Under the pieces are notes generated by a model. It was not told the origin of the DNA. It ran no database searches and saw nothing but the letters and a program-made list of their open reading frames with translations. A program made the translations under genes and the position numbers. This document shows, one piece after another, positions 1-5,817 of a DNA stretch of 5,817 bases. The DNA is from Prevotella sp. CAG:755 (lineage in GTDB: Bacteria; Bacteroidota; Bacteroidia; Bacteroidales; Bacteroidaceae). Every line of letters starts with the position of its first letter. The first letter of the stretch is position 1. The DNA is taken from assembly GCA_000431275.1 (NCBI GenBank), contig HF989213.1, positions 71,311 to 77,127 of the forward strand. Direction: 5' to 3'.

Positions 1-5
1 GGGTT

Positions 6-1250
6 TTAGCCGTAGCCCATGGAGACGAGGTAGTCTTTCCAGCGGGTCATGGCCTCTTGCACGGAGGCGTATTTCCGGCGGTTGCTGAACATGCGGTAAA
101 GTTCCCAGCAGAAGTAGCTGTTGCATGAGGTCCCCAGGGCGGGTACGAGGGCGATGGGCGAACTGTGGCCGTGGCACCCGACGTGTAGCCCCTTGTAGTT
201 GAAGCCATGGTAGCAGGGATACGTGACCGTAGGCGTAATGATGCCCTCTTGCAGGCCGAGCAGCGCTTGGGTCGGCTTGAACGTCGATCCGGGCGGGTAC
301 TGTCCCATGATGGCGCGGTTGAGCAGGGGCTTCCCCGGCTGGCGGCTCAGCTTTTTGTGGTTCTTGCCGCGCAGCCGTCCGACCATGCCGCGCGGGTCGT
401 AGGTCGGCGACGAGGCCATGCATAGCACTTCGCCCGTCGAGGGCTCGATGGCTATGATGGCGCCGCGTTTGCCTTCGAGCAGGCGCTCGGCCAGTGCTTG
501 GAGGTCGATGTCAAGCCCCAGGGTCAGGTTGCGGCCAGGCACGGGGGCGCGGTCGTACTGTCCGTTCTGGTAGCGCCCTTGGATGCGGCCGTGAACGTCG
601 CGCAGGAGGATTTGCATCCCTTTCTCGCCGCGCAGTTGCTTCTCGTACGAGCGTTCGACGCCGAGCTTGCCGATGTAGTCGCCGCCCTCGTAGAAGCCGT
701 CCTCGTCTTCGTCCAAATCTTTTTGCGACACTTCGCCCACGTCGCCGAGCACGTGGGCCCCCACGCCGAAGGCGTAGTGGCGGATGGAGCGGTTTTCGAC
801 CGAGAAGCCCTTGAAGCGGAACAGCTTCTCCCGGAAGACGGAAAACTCTTCGGGCGAGATCTGCCCGAGGAAGAGTTGGGGCGTGTAGCGGGAGTAGCCG
901 GGATTTTTCCGCCTGTCCTTGATTTCGGCCATGCGTTGGACGTATTCCTCTTTGGTGATGCCGATGGTTCGGCAGAAGTCGAGCGTGTCCACGCCCTGCT
1001 GCTCTTTCATGATGACCATGATGTTGTACGACGGCTCGTTGTAGACGAGCAGCTTGCCGCGGCGGTCCATGATCAGGCCGCGCGAGGGGTATTGTATCTT
1101 TTTGAGGAAGGCGTTCGAGTCGGCGTTCTTCTTGTAGTCGTCGCTCATCACCTGCAACGTGAACAGGCGTATGAGGTAGACGACGATGATGAAGACCGCA
1201 GCCCCGCCGATGACGTATTTCCTGTTGCCGAACTGGATGTCTTTGGCCAT
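6..1250 (-). CDS. mrdA: Penicillin-binding protein 2 (peptidoglycan transpeptidase MrdA), C-terminally truncated
   Basis: Class B penicillin-binding protein that cross-links peptidoglycan during lateral-wall elongation, working with RodA and MreBCD at the inner membrane. A short cytoplasmic tail is followed by one membrane segment (about residues 12-32). The PBP dimerisation domain begins with the conserved PSRGLIMDRRG at 55-65 and runs to about 235. The transpeptidase domain follows, with the catalytic serine in STFK (S322, K325) and SCN (S375-N377). The cysteine-containing stretch around 346-360 resembles Bacteroidetes PBP2. The reading frame stops after MGYG at 411-414, so the KTG motif and roughly the last 200 residues of a usual protein of about 600 residues are absent. 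As written, the product should be catalytically dead. The start lies 6 bp after the mreD stop, so translation is probably coupled. Family assignment is very secure. Whether the end is a real mutation or a sequence error at the window edge is open. Confidence 0.93.
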   Translation of the reverse strand: MAKDIQFGNRKYVIGGAAVFIIVVYLIRLFTLQVMSDDYKKNADSNAFLKKIQYPSRGLIMDRRGKLLVYNEPSYNIMVIMKEQQGVDTLDFCRTIGITKEEYVQRMAEIKDRRKNPGYSRYTPQLFLGQISPEEFSVFREKLFRFKGFSVENRSIRHYAFGVGAHVLGDVGEVSQKDLDEDEDGFYEGGDYIGKLGVERSYEKQLRGEKGMQILLRDVHGRIQGRYQNGQYDRAPVPGRNLTLGLDIDLQALAERLLEGKRGAIIAIEPSTGEVLCMASSPTYDPRGMVGRLRGKNHKKLSRQPGKPLLNRAIMGQYPPGSTFKPTQALLGLQEGIITPTVTYPCYHGFNYKGLHVGCHGHSSPIALVPALGTSCNSYFCWELYRMFSNRRKYASVQEAMTRWKDYLVSMGYG

Positions 1251-1256
1251 GTGTCG

Positions 1257-1781
1257 TTAAATGTCGGGGGTTGACCGGTAGCTGCTGCGGATGCCCTCGA
1301 AGGCGAGGACGATGAGGGTGGTGAGCGCCGTGCTGCTTCCGATGTTGATGAGCAGTTCTTTCCAATTGAAGAAAGAGAAGGCTTCGAGCGTGAAGAAAGC
1401 AGCCTCGTGCAGTAGTGCGGAGATGAACACGTAGCCGGTAAAGGCGCCCCAGTGGAACAGGGCTGCCGAGGGGACGTAGGCGTTCTCATCCTTGTCATGA
1501 GGGCCGAAAAGCATGAGCAGGCCCGGGCGCATCATGGCCAAGAGCGTCATGGCGGCGGCTGCGGCGCCCGGCGTGTTGGTGAACGTGTCGACCGTAAGGC
1601 CCAAGGCGAAGCCCCACAGCAGCAGGGCGGCGCGTGAAGTGTCGGACGGCAGCAGCAGCAGGAAGTAGACGTAGGGCAGGGGAGTGGCGTAGCCCGCTAT
1701 GTGGATGTGGTTGAACACCAGGACTTGCAGGAGCGTCAGGAGGACGAACCACTTTAATTGCTGGAAAAACAGACCTATCAT
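1257..1781 (-). CDS. mreD: Rod shape-determining protein MreD
   Basis: Small integral membrane protein of the elongasome that binds MreC and helps couple cytoplasmic MreB to the periplasmic wall synthases. The 174 residues match the usual family length. Hydrophobic stretches fall around residues 10-28, 35-47, 50-66, 75-93, 108-130 and 145-162, consistent with a multi-spanning protein. GLTVDTFTNTPG at 61-72 is the recognisable family signature (G-x-x-x-D-x-F-x-x-x-x-G between two helices). The gene sits 30 bp after mreC and 6 bp before mrdA, the standard order. The start was chosen because it places a short polar-free N-terminus directly before the first helix and leaves no overlap with mreC. 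No Shine-Dalgarno motif is visible in front of it, which is normal for Bacteroidetes. The call rests on hydropathy, signature and synteny, since MreD sequences diverge strongly. Confidence 0.92.
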   Translation of the reverse strand: MIGLFFQQLKWFVLLTLLQVLVFNHIHIAGYATPLPYVYFLLLLPSDTSRAALLLWGFALGLTVDTFTNTPGAAAAAMTLLAMMRPGLLMLFGPHDKDENAYVPSAALFHWGAFTGYVFISALLHEAAFFTLEAFSFFNWKELLINIGSSTALTTLIVLAFEGIRSSYRSTPDI

Positions 1782-1811
1782 GGGGCAGTCGGAGAAGGGT
1801 TTTTGTGCGTG

Positions 1812-2660
1812 TTATTCAGCCCGCAGGGCTTTGGCGCGCAGCGTGTCGATTTCGGGGCGGTGCTCCGAGGCCACGACCGACACGTCGCGCAGGCGGCCGA
1901 AGTCGGTGCCGAGCGTCACGCCCAAGCGGTAGGAGATGCCGTCGGGCGCGTTCTCAATGCTGCGGATGCGGCCTACGAAGATGCCCGGGGGGAAGATGGA
2001 CGAGTAGCCGCTCGTCTCGACCACCTCGCCCGGTTTGAGCCGGGCGTAGCGGGGTATGTCGCTCACGTAGGCGTGGATGGGGCTTCCGCCTTCCCAGCTG
2101 AGGTAGCCGAAGAAGCGGTGGCCGCGTATGCGGCAGCTGATGCTCGACTTGGGGTTGATGGCGGGCAGCACGAGGGAGTAGCGCGGCCCGGTGTAGTAGA
2201 CGATGCCCACCACGCCTCCGCTGGCCACGACGCCCATCTCGGGCCTGACGCCGTCGCGCTCGCCGCGGTCGATGACGAGGTAGTTGTTGGTCCGTGCCAC
2301 AGAGTTCGACACCACCTTGGCCGGTATGAGCCGGTAGCCTGCGAGGCTTTCGCGCACAAGGCGTTCCGTGACCGTCGTGTCGTGGTCAAGGTCGGCCAGG
2401 CGCTCGCGCAGGGCGTCGACCTGCCGTTGGAGCAGGATGTTGCGGTCGGTCAGTTCGCGGTTCACCGTTTGCAGCTGCGCATAGGCCTGCATGTCGCCAT
2501 AGAGGCGGCTGATGCTGGCCGTGACGTGATTGGCCGAGGTGAACCAGACGCTGCCTTGGTAGGTGTTGAAATAGAAGAGGAGCACGAAGCTCACGGCTTC
2601 GAGCGCGAGGAACAGGATCCAGTGGTAGTATTTGCGGAGGAACTCCAGCAGGTTGTTCAT
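1812..2660 (-). CDS. mreC: Rod shape-determining protein MreC
   Basis: Bitopic inner-membrane protein whose periplasmic part scaffolds and activates the PBP2-RodA complex. The 282 residues are of normal family length. A single membrane helix lies at about 13-31. A polar, probably coiled-coil stretch follows at about 62-98, the dimerisation helix. The MreC beta-domain runs from about 112 to 265, with characteristic pieces NYLVIDRGERDGV at 126-138, the GVVASGGVVGIV segment at 143-154, SSISCRIRG at 172-180 and the glycine/proline-rich GYSSIFPPGIFVG at 218-230. A short charged tail ends the protein. The gene lies between mreB and mreD on the same strand. The 115-bp gap before it is the widest in the unit and contains a strong stem-loop, so its level may be set separately from mreB. 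No frameshift or missing segment is seen. Confidence 0.95.
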   Translation of the reverse strand: MNNLLEFLRKYYHWILFLALEAVSFVLLFYFNTYQGSVWFTSANHVTASISRLYGDMQAYAQLQTVNRELTDRNILLQRQVDALRERLADLDHDTTVTERLVRESLAGYRLIPAKVVSNSVARTNNYLVIDRGERDGVRPEMGVVASGGVVGIVYYTGPRYSLVLPAINPKSSISCRIRGHRFFGYLSWEGGSPIHAYVSDIPRYARLKPGEVVETSGYSSIFPPGIFVGRIRSIENAPDGISYRLGVTLGTDFGRLRDVSVVASEHRPEIDTLRAKALRAE

Positions 2661-2691
2661 GGGGCTGATGCTTTCTCTTCGGGGCTATCGG

Positions 2692-2741
2692 ACAGCCACG
2701 GACGCGGCGTTCGGGCGTGCCGGCTCGTCGTCCGTGGCTGT
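2692..2741 (-). repeat. Perfect 13-bp inverted repeat (stem-loop) in the mreB-mreC gap
   Basis: Positions 2692-2704 (ACAGCCACGGACG) and 2729-2741 (CGTCCGTGGCTGT) are exact reverse complements separated by 24 bases. Inside that loop, CGGC at 2705-2708 can pair with GCCG at 2719-2722, making a nested hairpin. The element begins 34 bp after the mreB stop, in the direction of transcription, and ends 31 bp before the mreC start. There is no T-run after it on the minus strand, so it is not a classical intrinsic terminator. It could be an RNA-processing or 3'-end-stabilising structure, or a partial attenuator that lowers mreCD-mrdA relative to mreB. The pairing is seen directly; the role is inferred. 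Confidence 0.7.
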
Positions 2742-2775
2742 TTGGAGGGCGGGCGGCGGGAGCGCCGGCCCGGAC

Positions 2776-3801
2776 TTACGATTTGATGAGGAACGAATAG
2801 TTGTCTACGTTCTTCAAGGCGATGCCGGTGCCCTTGGCCACGCAGTGGAGCGGGTCTTCGGCCACGTGGAAGGGGATGTTGATCTTGTCGGTCAGGCGCT
2901 TGTCGAGCCCGCGAAGCAGGGCGCCGCCGCCTGTCAGGTAGATGCCGTTCTTCACGATGTCGGCGTAGAGTTCGGGTGGGGTGTTTTCGAGGGCGTTCAG
3001 CACGGCCGTCTCGATCTTGGCTATCGACTTTTCGAGGCAGTGGGCGATTTCCTGATAGCAGACAGGCACTTCCATCGGCAGGGCGGTGATGCGGTTCGGG
3101 CCGTAGACGGTGTAGTCCTCCGGGGTTTCGTCGAGCTCGCTCAGGGCGGCGCCCACGTGGATCTTGATGCGTTCGGCCATGCGCTCGCTGACCTTGATGT
3201 TGTGCTGGCGGCTCATGTACTCCTGGATGTCGGCCGTGAAGTCGTCGCCGGCCATCTTGATGGAGTTGTTCGAGACGATGCCGCCGAGCGAGATCACGGC
3301 GATCTCCGTCGTGCCGCCGCCGATGTCGACAATCATGTTGCCTTCCGGCGCTTCCACGTCGAGGCCGATGCCGATGGCTGCTGCCATAGGTTCGTAGATC
3401 AGGTAGACGTCGCGGCCGTTGGCGTGCTCCGCGGAGTCGCGCACGGCACGCAGTTCCACCTCGGTCGAGCCCGAGGGGACGCCGATGACCATCCTGAGCG
3501 AGGGCGGGGCGAAGAGGCGGTTGCCCTTGTGCACCATCTTGATCAGGCCGCGCATCATCTGTTCGCAGGCGTTGAAGTCGGCGATCACGCCGTCGCGCAG
3601 CGGGCGGATGACACGTATGGCCGAGCCGGCTTTCTCGTACATGAGCTTGGCTTTTTCGCCGACGGCGATCATTTTGTTCGTGTGGCTGTCGAGCGCCACT
3701 ACCGACGGTTCGTCGACGACTATCTTGCCGTCACTGATGATAATGGTGTTGGCCGTGCCGAGGTCCATGGCCAGTTCTTGGGTAAAGGAAAAGAGTCCCA
3801 T
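2776..3801 (-). CDS. mreB: Rod shape-determining protein MreB (bacterial actin)
   Basis: Cytoplasmic actin-fold ATPase that polymerises along the inner membrane and positions the elongation machinery. All actin-family elements are present in order: phosphate-1 loop DLGTANT at 13-19, the EPMAAAIG catalytic region at 137-144 (E137), phosphate-2 loop DIGGGTTEIAV at 159-169, and adenosine loop LTGGGALLRGL at 289-299. The N-terminal MGLFSFTQEL is short and partly hydrophobic, as in MreBs that bind membrane through the N-terminus. Length (341) is typical. The start lies 29 bp after the purH stop with no promoter visible in between, so it is probably transcribed together with purH. A stem-loop follows the gene. 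The match to MreB over the related ParM, FtsA or DnaK groups is clear from these motifs and from mreC and mreD next door. Confidence 0.98.
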   Translation of the reverse strand: MGLFSFTQELAMDLGTANTIIISDGKIVVDEPSVVALDSHTNKMIAVGEKAKLMYEKAGSAIRVIRPLRDGVIADFNACEQMMRGLIKMVHKGNRLFAPPSLRMVIGVPSGSTEVELRAVRDSAEHANGRDVYLIYEPMAAAIGIGLDVEAPEGNMIVDIGGGTTEIAVISLGGIVSNNSIKMAGDDFTADIQEYMSRQHNIKVSERMAERIKIHVGAALSELDETPEDYTVYGPNRITALPMEVPVCYQEIAHCLEKSIAKIETAVLNALENTPPELYADIVKNGIYLTGGGALLRGLDKRLTDKINIPFHVAEDPLHCVAKGTGIALKNVDNYSFLIKS

Positions 3802-3830
3802 GTCTGTGTTCCGTGTTTACTCGTTGGCGT

Positions 3831-4433
3831 TTATTTTCCTGTCCCGGCGAAATAGGCGTGGATGGCCGTGTCGTAGTGGCTGCTGACGCCGAAGGCGTGC
3901 ATGGCGAGGGTGTGGCGCTCGGCCAGCGTGGTGCGGGCGCCCTGGCGGTTGAGGATGTCGAGCAGCATGGCGTACTCCGCCTTCGACGGGACGATGGCCA
4001 CGTCGTTGAAGTTCTTGGCTCCGGCGCGGATGAGCGAGATGCCGCCGATGTCGATCTTCTCGATGATGTCGGCTTCCGAGGCGCCGCTCTTCACGGTCTC
4101 CTCGAAAGGATAGAGGTCGACAATGACAAGGTCGATGGCTGGTATGTCGTATTGTGCCATCTGTGCCTGGTCGCTTTCCAGCTCCCTGCGGCCGAGGATG
4201 CCGCCGAAGATTTTCGGGTGCAGCGTCTTGACCCGTCCGCCGAGGATGGAAGGATAGGTCGTCACGTCCTCCACCTTGCGGCAAGGGATGCCGAGGCTTT
4301 CGATGAACTGCTGCGTGCCTCCCGTCGAAAGGAGTTCCACGCCCTCTGCGTGCAACTTTTTGAGAATCTCGTCGAGTCCGTCTTTGTGGAAGACCGACAC
4401 GAGGGCGGTCTTTATCTGCTTAGTATTTTCCAT
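3831..4433 (-). CDS. purH: IMP cyclohydrolase, PurH N-terminal (MGS-like) domain only
   Basis: Closes FAICAR to IMP, the last step of de novo purine synthesis, in the cytoplasm. In most bacteria this domain is fused to AICAR formyltransferase in a PurH of about 500 residues. Here the protein is only 200 residues, all of it the MGS-like cyclohydrolase domain: STGGT at 36-40, GGRVKTLHPK at 65-74, VDLYPF at 105-110, KIDIGG at 126-131 and RAGAKN at 136-141. Residues aligning with the known active-site Lys, Tyr, Asp and Lys of the human enzyme appear intact (K69, Y108, D128, K140), so it should be active. The frame ends cleanly with AGTGK and stop. Only 29 bp separate it from mreB, so the formyltransferase domain is absent from this locus and not merely shifted out of frame. 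The start is the only one placing a normal MENTKQIKTALVSV N-terminus. A -7-like promoter lies about 40 bp upstream. Confidence 0.95.
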   Translation of the reverse strand: MENTKQIKTALVSVFHKDGLDEILKKLHAEGVELLSTGGTQQFIESLGIPCRKVEDVTTYPSILGGRVKTLHPKIFGGILGRRELESDQAQMAQYDIPAIDLVIVDLYPFEETVKSGASEADIIEKIDIGGISLIRAGAKNFNDVAIVPSKAEYAMLLDILNRQGARTTLAERHTLAMHAFGVSSHYDTAIHAYFAGTGK

Positions 4434-4474
4434 GATGAATGCCTGAAATAAAAGGGTCGTTATGATTCAATGTG

Positions 4475-4482
4475 CAAAGATA
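4475..4482 (-). promoter_or_regulatory. Putative -7 promoter element for purH-mreBCD-mrdA
   Basis: On the minus strand this reads TATCTTTG, an exact match to the Bacteroidetes sigma-ABfr -7 consensus TAnnTTTG. It sits 41 bp before the purH start, which would give a leader of roughly 35 nt with no room for a riboswitch. A TTTG at the usual -33 spacing is not visible, so the call rests on one half of the promoter and its position. Confidence 0.5.
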
Positions 4483-4691
4483 GTGCAAACGAGTGGAATG
4501 CGGGCTGAAAAGCCGCAGGATTTTCAAGCAAGCCTTTCCTGATACTGTCTCGCCGGGAGGAAAGGAGAGGGATGCGGGCACGGAGGGCGGCCGTTTCTTT
4601 CCCGGGCCACCCCGTCCGGACAAGTCGGCTTACAGCCGAGGCTATCCGGCGACCCGTCCGGGCGGTCAGCCGTTCCGTTTCGGTATGCACG

Positions 4692-4727
4692 CCGGGTGTG
4701 AAATTTTTTCACGCTTTCCGGTTTTTT
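4692..4727 (+). terminator. Terminator-like hairpin with T6 tract
   Basis: CCGG at 4692-4695 can pair with CCGG at 4718-4721, enclosing GTGAAA (4698-4703) paired with TTTCAC (4707-4712) around a TTT loop. Six T residues follow at 4722-4727. The layout, stem then T-run, fits an intrinsic terminator for plus-strand transcription. No protein gene lies upstream on that strand within the window, so it would end an uncharacterised short transcript or act as insulation before the next promoter. The stem is interrupted (unpaired GCTTT side), so stability is moderate. Confidence 0.35.
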
Positions 4728-4761
4728 CAGACAGATGATGGCGGATTTGATAAATAAATGC

Positions 4762-4769
4762 TAACTTTG
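4762..4769 (+). promoter_or_regulatory. Putative -7 promoter element for the TraB/GumN gene
   Basis: TAACTTTG matches the Bacteroidetes -7 consensus TAnnTTTG exactly and lies in the AT-rich patch just after the terminator-like hairpin. Transcription would start near 4776, giving a leader of about 80 nt before the ATG at 4855. A TTTG occurs at 4746-4749, but its spacing of 12 bp is shorter than the usual -33 to -7 distance, so the upstream element is weak or absent. Confidence 0.5.
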
Positions 4770-4854
4770 TGCCCATAGTGGGTGTTGGTTCGCATACCTT
4801 GTGCGTGTGGACGTTTAGCCCCGTCGTGCTTAATTTAACAATCCGATAACACAA

Positions 4855-5760
4855 ATGAGAAAGAAACTCCTCTCGCTCGCCCTCCTCTTCGTGACGGGAT
4901 GGGCGGGCATGCAAGCCCAGTTGCTGTGGAAAATTTCGGGCAAAGGCCTCGCCGCCCCGTCGTATGTCTTCGGGACGAACCACCTCTCGCCCCTTTCCAT
5001 CAAGGACCGTATCGCCGGCCTCGACGAAGCCTTGAAGGCCGCCACGCAAGTGTGCGGCGAAATCGAAATGGCCGCCATGACCGACCCGGCAGGCATGCAG
5101 CGCCTGCAAGCGGCCATGACCCTGCCCGACGGGAAGACGCTGAAAGACATCCTGCCTGCCGCCGACTACGCCAAGGCCGATTCCGTGACTACGGCCGTCA
5201 TGGGCGTCGGCCTCGCCTTGCCCCAGCTGGCGCAGCTCAGCCCCTCGGCCCTCGTGACGAACCTGACCACGGTGCTCTACGTCAAGCGCCATCCCGGCTT
5301 CAACCCGATGGAACAGCTCGACACCTACTTCCAGACCGAGGCCCAGAAAGCCGGGAAAAAGGTGCGCGGCCTCGAAACGCTCGACTTCCAGATCGACGTG
5401 CTCTTCGGGGGCAAGACGATGGAACGGCAGGCTGAGGAGCTGATGTGCTTCGTCAACAACGTCGAGTGGTACGCCGGACAGACCGACAGCCTCAGCGCTC
5501 TCTACGAGCGGCAGGACATCGAGGGCATGCTCCGCCTGACCGAGGAGAAGACGAACACGGCGTGCGACCCGCGTCCCGAAGAACTCGACCGCCTCATCTA
5601 CGACCGCAACGCCGACTGGCTCACCAAGATGCCCGCCATCATGGCCGAAGGCACCACGCTCTTCGTCGTCGGCGCCGGCCATCTGGGCGGCGAGCGCGGC
5701 GTGGTGGCCCTCCTGCGCCGGGCGGGCTACGACGTGGTGCCCGTCAGCCAGCCGGAGTGA
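4855..5760 (+). CDS. TraB/GumN family protein (Tiki-like putative metalloprotease), exported
   Basis: Member of the TraB/GumN family (TraB Pfam family), distantly related to the animal Tiki metalloproteases. Its role and substrate in Bacteroidetes are not known. Residues 1-21 form a signal peptide: MRKK, a hydrophobic core at about 5-18, and probable cleavage after MQA-21, leaving an N-terminal Gln as is common in Bacteroidetes exported proteins. No lipobox cysteine follows, so it is probably periplasmic. Family motifs are all present: GTNH at 40-43, the acidic CGEIE at 67-71, GLET at 172-175, RNADW at 251-255, and VGAGHLGGERGV at 272-283. The two conserved histidines (H43, H276) and acidic residues are the likely metal ligands by analogy. 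The 301-residue length is typical. The start follows an A-rich leader (ATAACACAA) and the gene has its own -7-like promoter, divergent from purH. Nothing links it functionally to the cell-shape genes. Confidence 0.92.
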   Translation: MRKKLLSLALLFVTGWAGMQAQLLWKISGKGLAAPSYVFGTNHLSPLSIKDRIAGLDEALKAATQVCGEIEMAAMTDPAGMQRLQAAMTLPDGKTLKDILPAADYAKADSVTTAVMGVGLALPQLAQLSPSALVTNLTTVLYVKRHPGFNPMEQLDTYFQTEAQKAGKKVRGLETLDFQIDVLFGGKTMERQAEELMCFVNNVEWYAGQTDSLSALYERQDIEGMLRLTEEKTNTACDPRPEELDRLIYDRNADWLTKMPAIMAEGTTLFVVGAGHLGGERGVVALLRRAGYDVVPVSQPE

Positions 5761-5789
5761 CACCGAAACCCCTACACATATTATATAAA

Positions 5790-5817
5790 ATGATTATCCG
5801 TATATTGTCCGTTAAAT
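5790..5817 (+). CDS. Possible start of a further gene, cut by the window edge
   Basis: An ATG at 5790, preceded by the A/T-rich ATTATATAAA that is typical in front of Bacteroidetes starts, opens a frame (MIIRILSVK) that is still open at the window end. It lies 29 bp after the TraB/GumN stop and could be cotranscribed. The nine codons are much more AT-rich than the neighbouring genes and too few to identify a family, so this may equally be non-coding sequence. Confidence 0.25.

Larger units (their letters stand above)
4434..4854. other. Divergent intergenic region, GC-rich and hairpin-dense
   Basis: These 421 bp separate the minus-strand purH-mre unit from the plus-strand TraB/GumN gene. Short open frames exist on both strands but none resembles a known protein, and their composition is that of random GC-rich sequence. 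What can be seen is a -7-like element at each end pointing outwards, and between them self-complementary pieces. These are GGCT-GAAA-AGCC at 4503-4514, and CCGGA at 4616-4620 pairing with TCCGG at 4645-4649 around an inner TCGGCT/AGCCGA stem (4625-4630 with 4634-4639). There is also a 9-bp direct repeat CCCGTCCGG at 4611-4619 and 4653-4661, and a terminator-like hairpin at 4692-4727. The last 90 bp before the gene are AT-richer. I see no tRNA, rRNA, insertion sequence or CRISPR in it. Confidence 0.7.

Noticed and set aside
1758..3855. Long plus-strand open frames of 342 and 407 codons opposite mreC and mreB
   Set aside because: They lie antisense to well-identified genes, have low-complexity Val/Ala/His/Asp-rich composition typical of reversed GC-rich codons, and show no recognisable motif.
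4434..4482. Riboswitch in front of purH
   Set aside because: The likely leader is only about 35 nt and contains no recognisable purine, THF or other aptamer core.
4554..4620. GGGAGGAAAGG reminiscent of the conserved GAGGAAAGTCCGGGC of RNase P RNA
   Set aside because: The match breaks after GAGGAAAG, and I found no convincing ACAGAA-type partner or other conserved RNase P segment downstream on either strand.
4420..4757. Several short overlapping open frames on both strands in the intergenic region
   Set aside because: They overlap each other, have Arg/Pro-rich random composition, no family resemblance, and two cross the promoter-like or terminator-like elements.
4855..4921. Lipoprotein signal for the TraB/GumN protein
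   Set aside because: There is no cysteine near the cleavage region; the first one is at residue 67, so an ordinary signal peptide fits better.
4666..5763. 365-codon minus-strand open frame opposite the TraB/GumN gene
   Set aside because: It is the codon shadow of a secure gene: His/Gly/Arg-rich, with no domain, and it runs on into the intergenic region.
1..5817. Mobile element, defence system, CRISPR array or tRNA/rRNA gene
   Set aside because: I read both strands and saw no transposase, integrase or restriction-type motifs, no regularly spaced repeats and no tRNA or rRNA sequence; the content is core housekeeping genes.

Overview
The window looks like a piece of a GC-rich Bacteroidales (Bacteroidetes) genome or metagenomic contig. 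The evidence is the gene order purH-mreB-mreC-mreD-mrdA, protein sequences of Bacteroidetes type, starts preceded by A-rich or featureless leaders instead of Shine-Dalgarno sequences, and two matches to the Bacteroidetes -7 promoter element TAnnTTTG. I cannot name a genus.

Minus strand, read right to left (4433 to 6): a probable single transcription unit encodes the IMP cyclohydrolase domain of PurH, then the rod-shape/elongasome proteins MreB (actin-like filament), MreC (periplasmic scaffold), MreD (membrane partner) and PBP2/MrdA (lateral-wall transpeptidase). Gaps are 29, 115, 30 and 6 bp. The 115-bp mreB-mreC gap holds a perfect 13-bp inverted repeat. MreB organises the machine in the cytoplasm, and MreC and MreD link it across the membrane to PBP2. 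PBP2 stops after 414 residues, 8 bp from the window edge. It keeps the SxxK and SxN motifs but lacks the KTG part of the transpeptidase fold, and a one-base loss next to the stop would explain this.

The 421-bp region 4434-4854 is a divergent intergenic region. It carries a -7-like element facing purH, a GC-rich hairpin-dense stretch that no protein explains, a plus-strand terminator-like hairpin with a T6 tract, and a -7-like element facing the right-hand gene.

Plus strand: 4855-5760 encodes an exported TraB/GumN-family (Tiki-like) protein of unknown physiological role. The last 28 bases may begin another gene.

Most of the window is ordinary core-genome content. The points worth a second look are the PurH gene with only one of the two usual domains, the broken PBP2 end, the mreB-mreC stem-loop and the possible small RNA upstream of the TraB/GumN gene.
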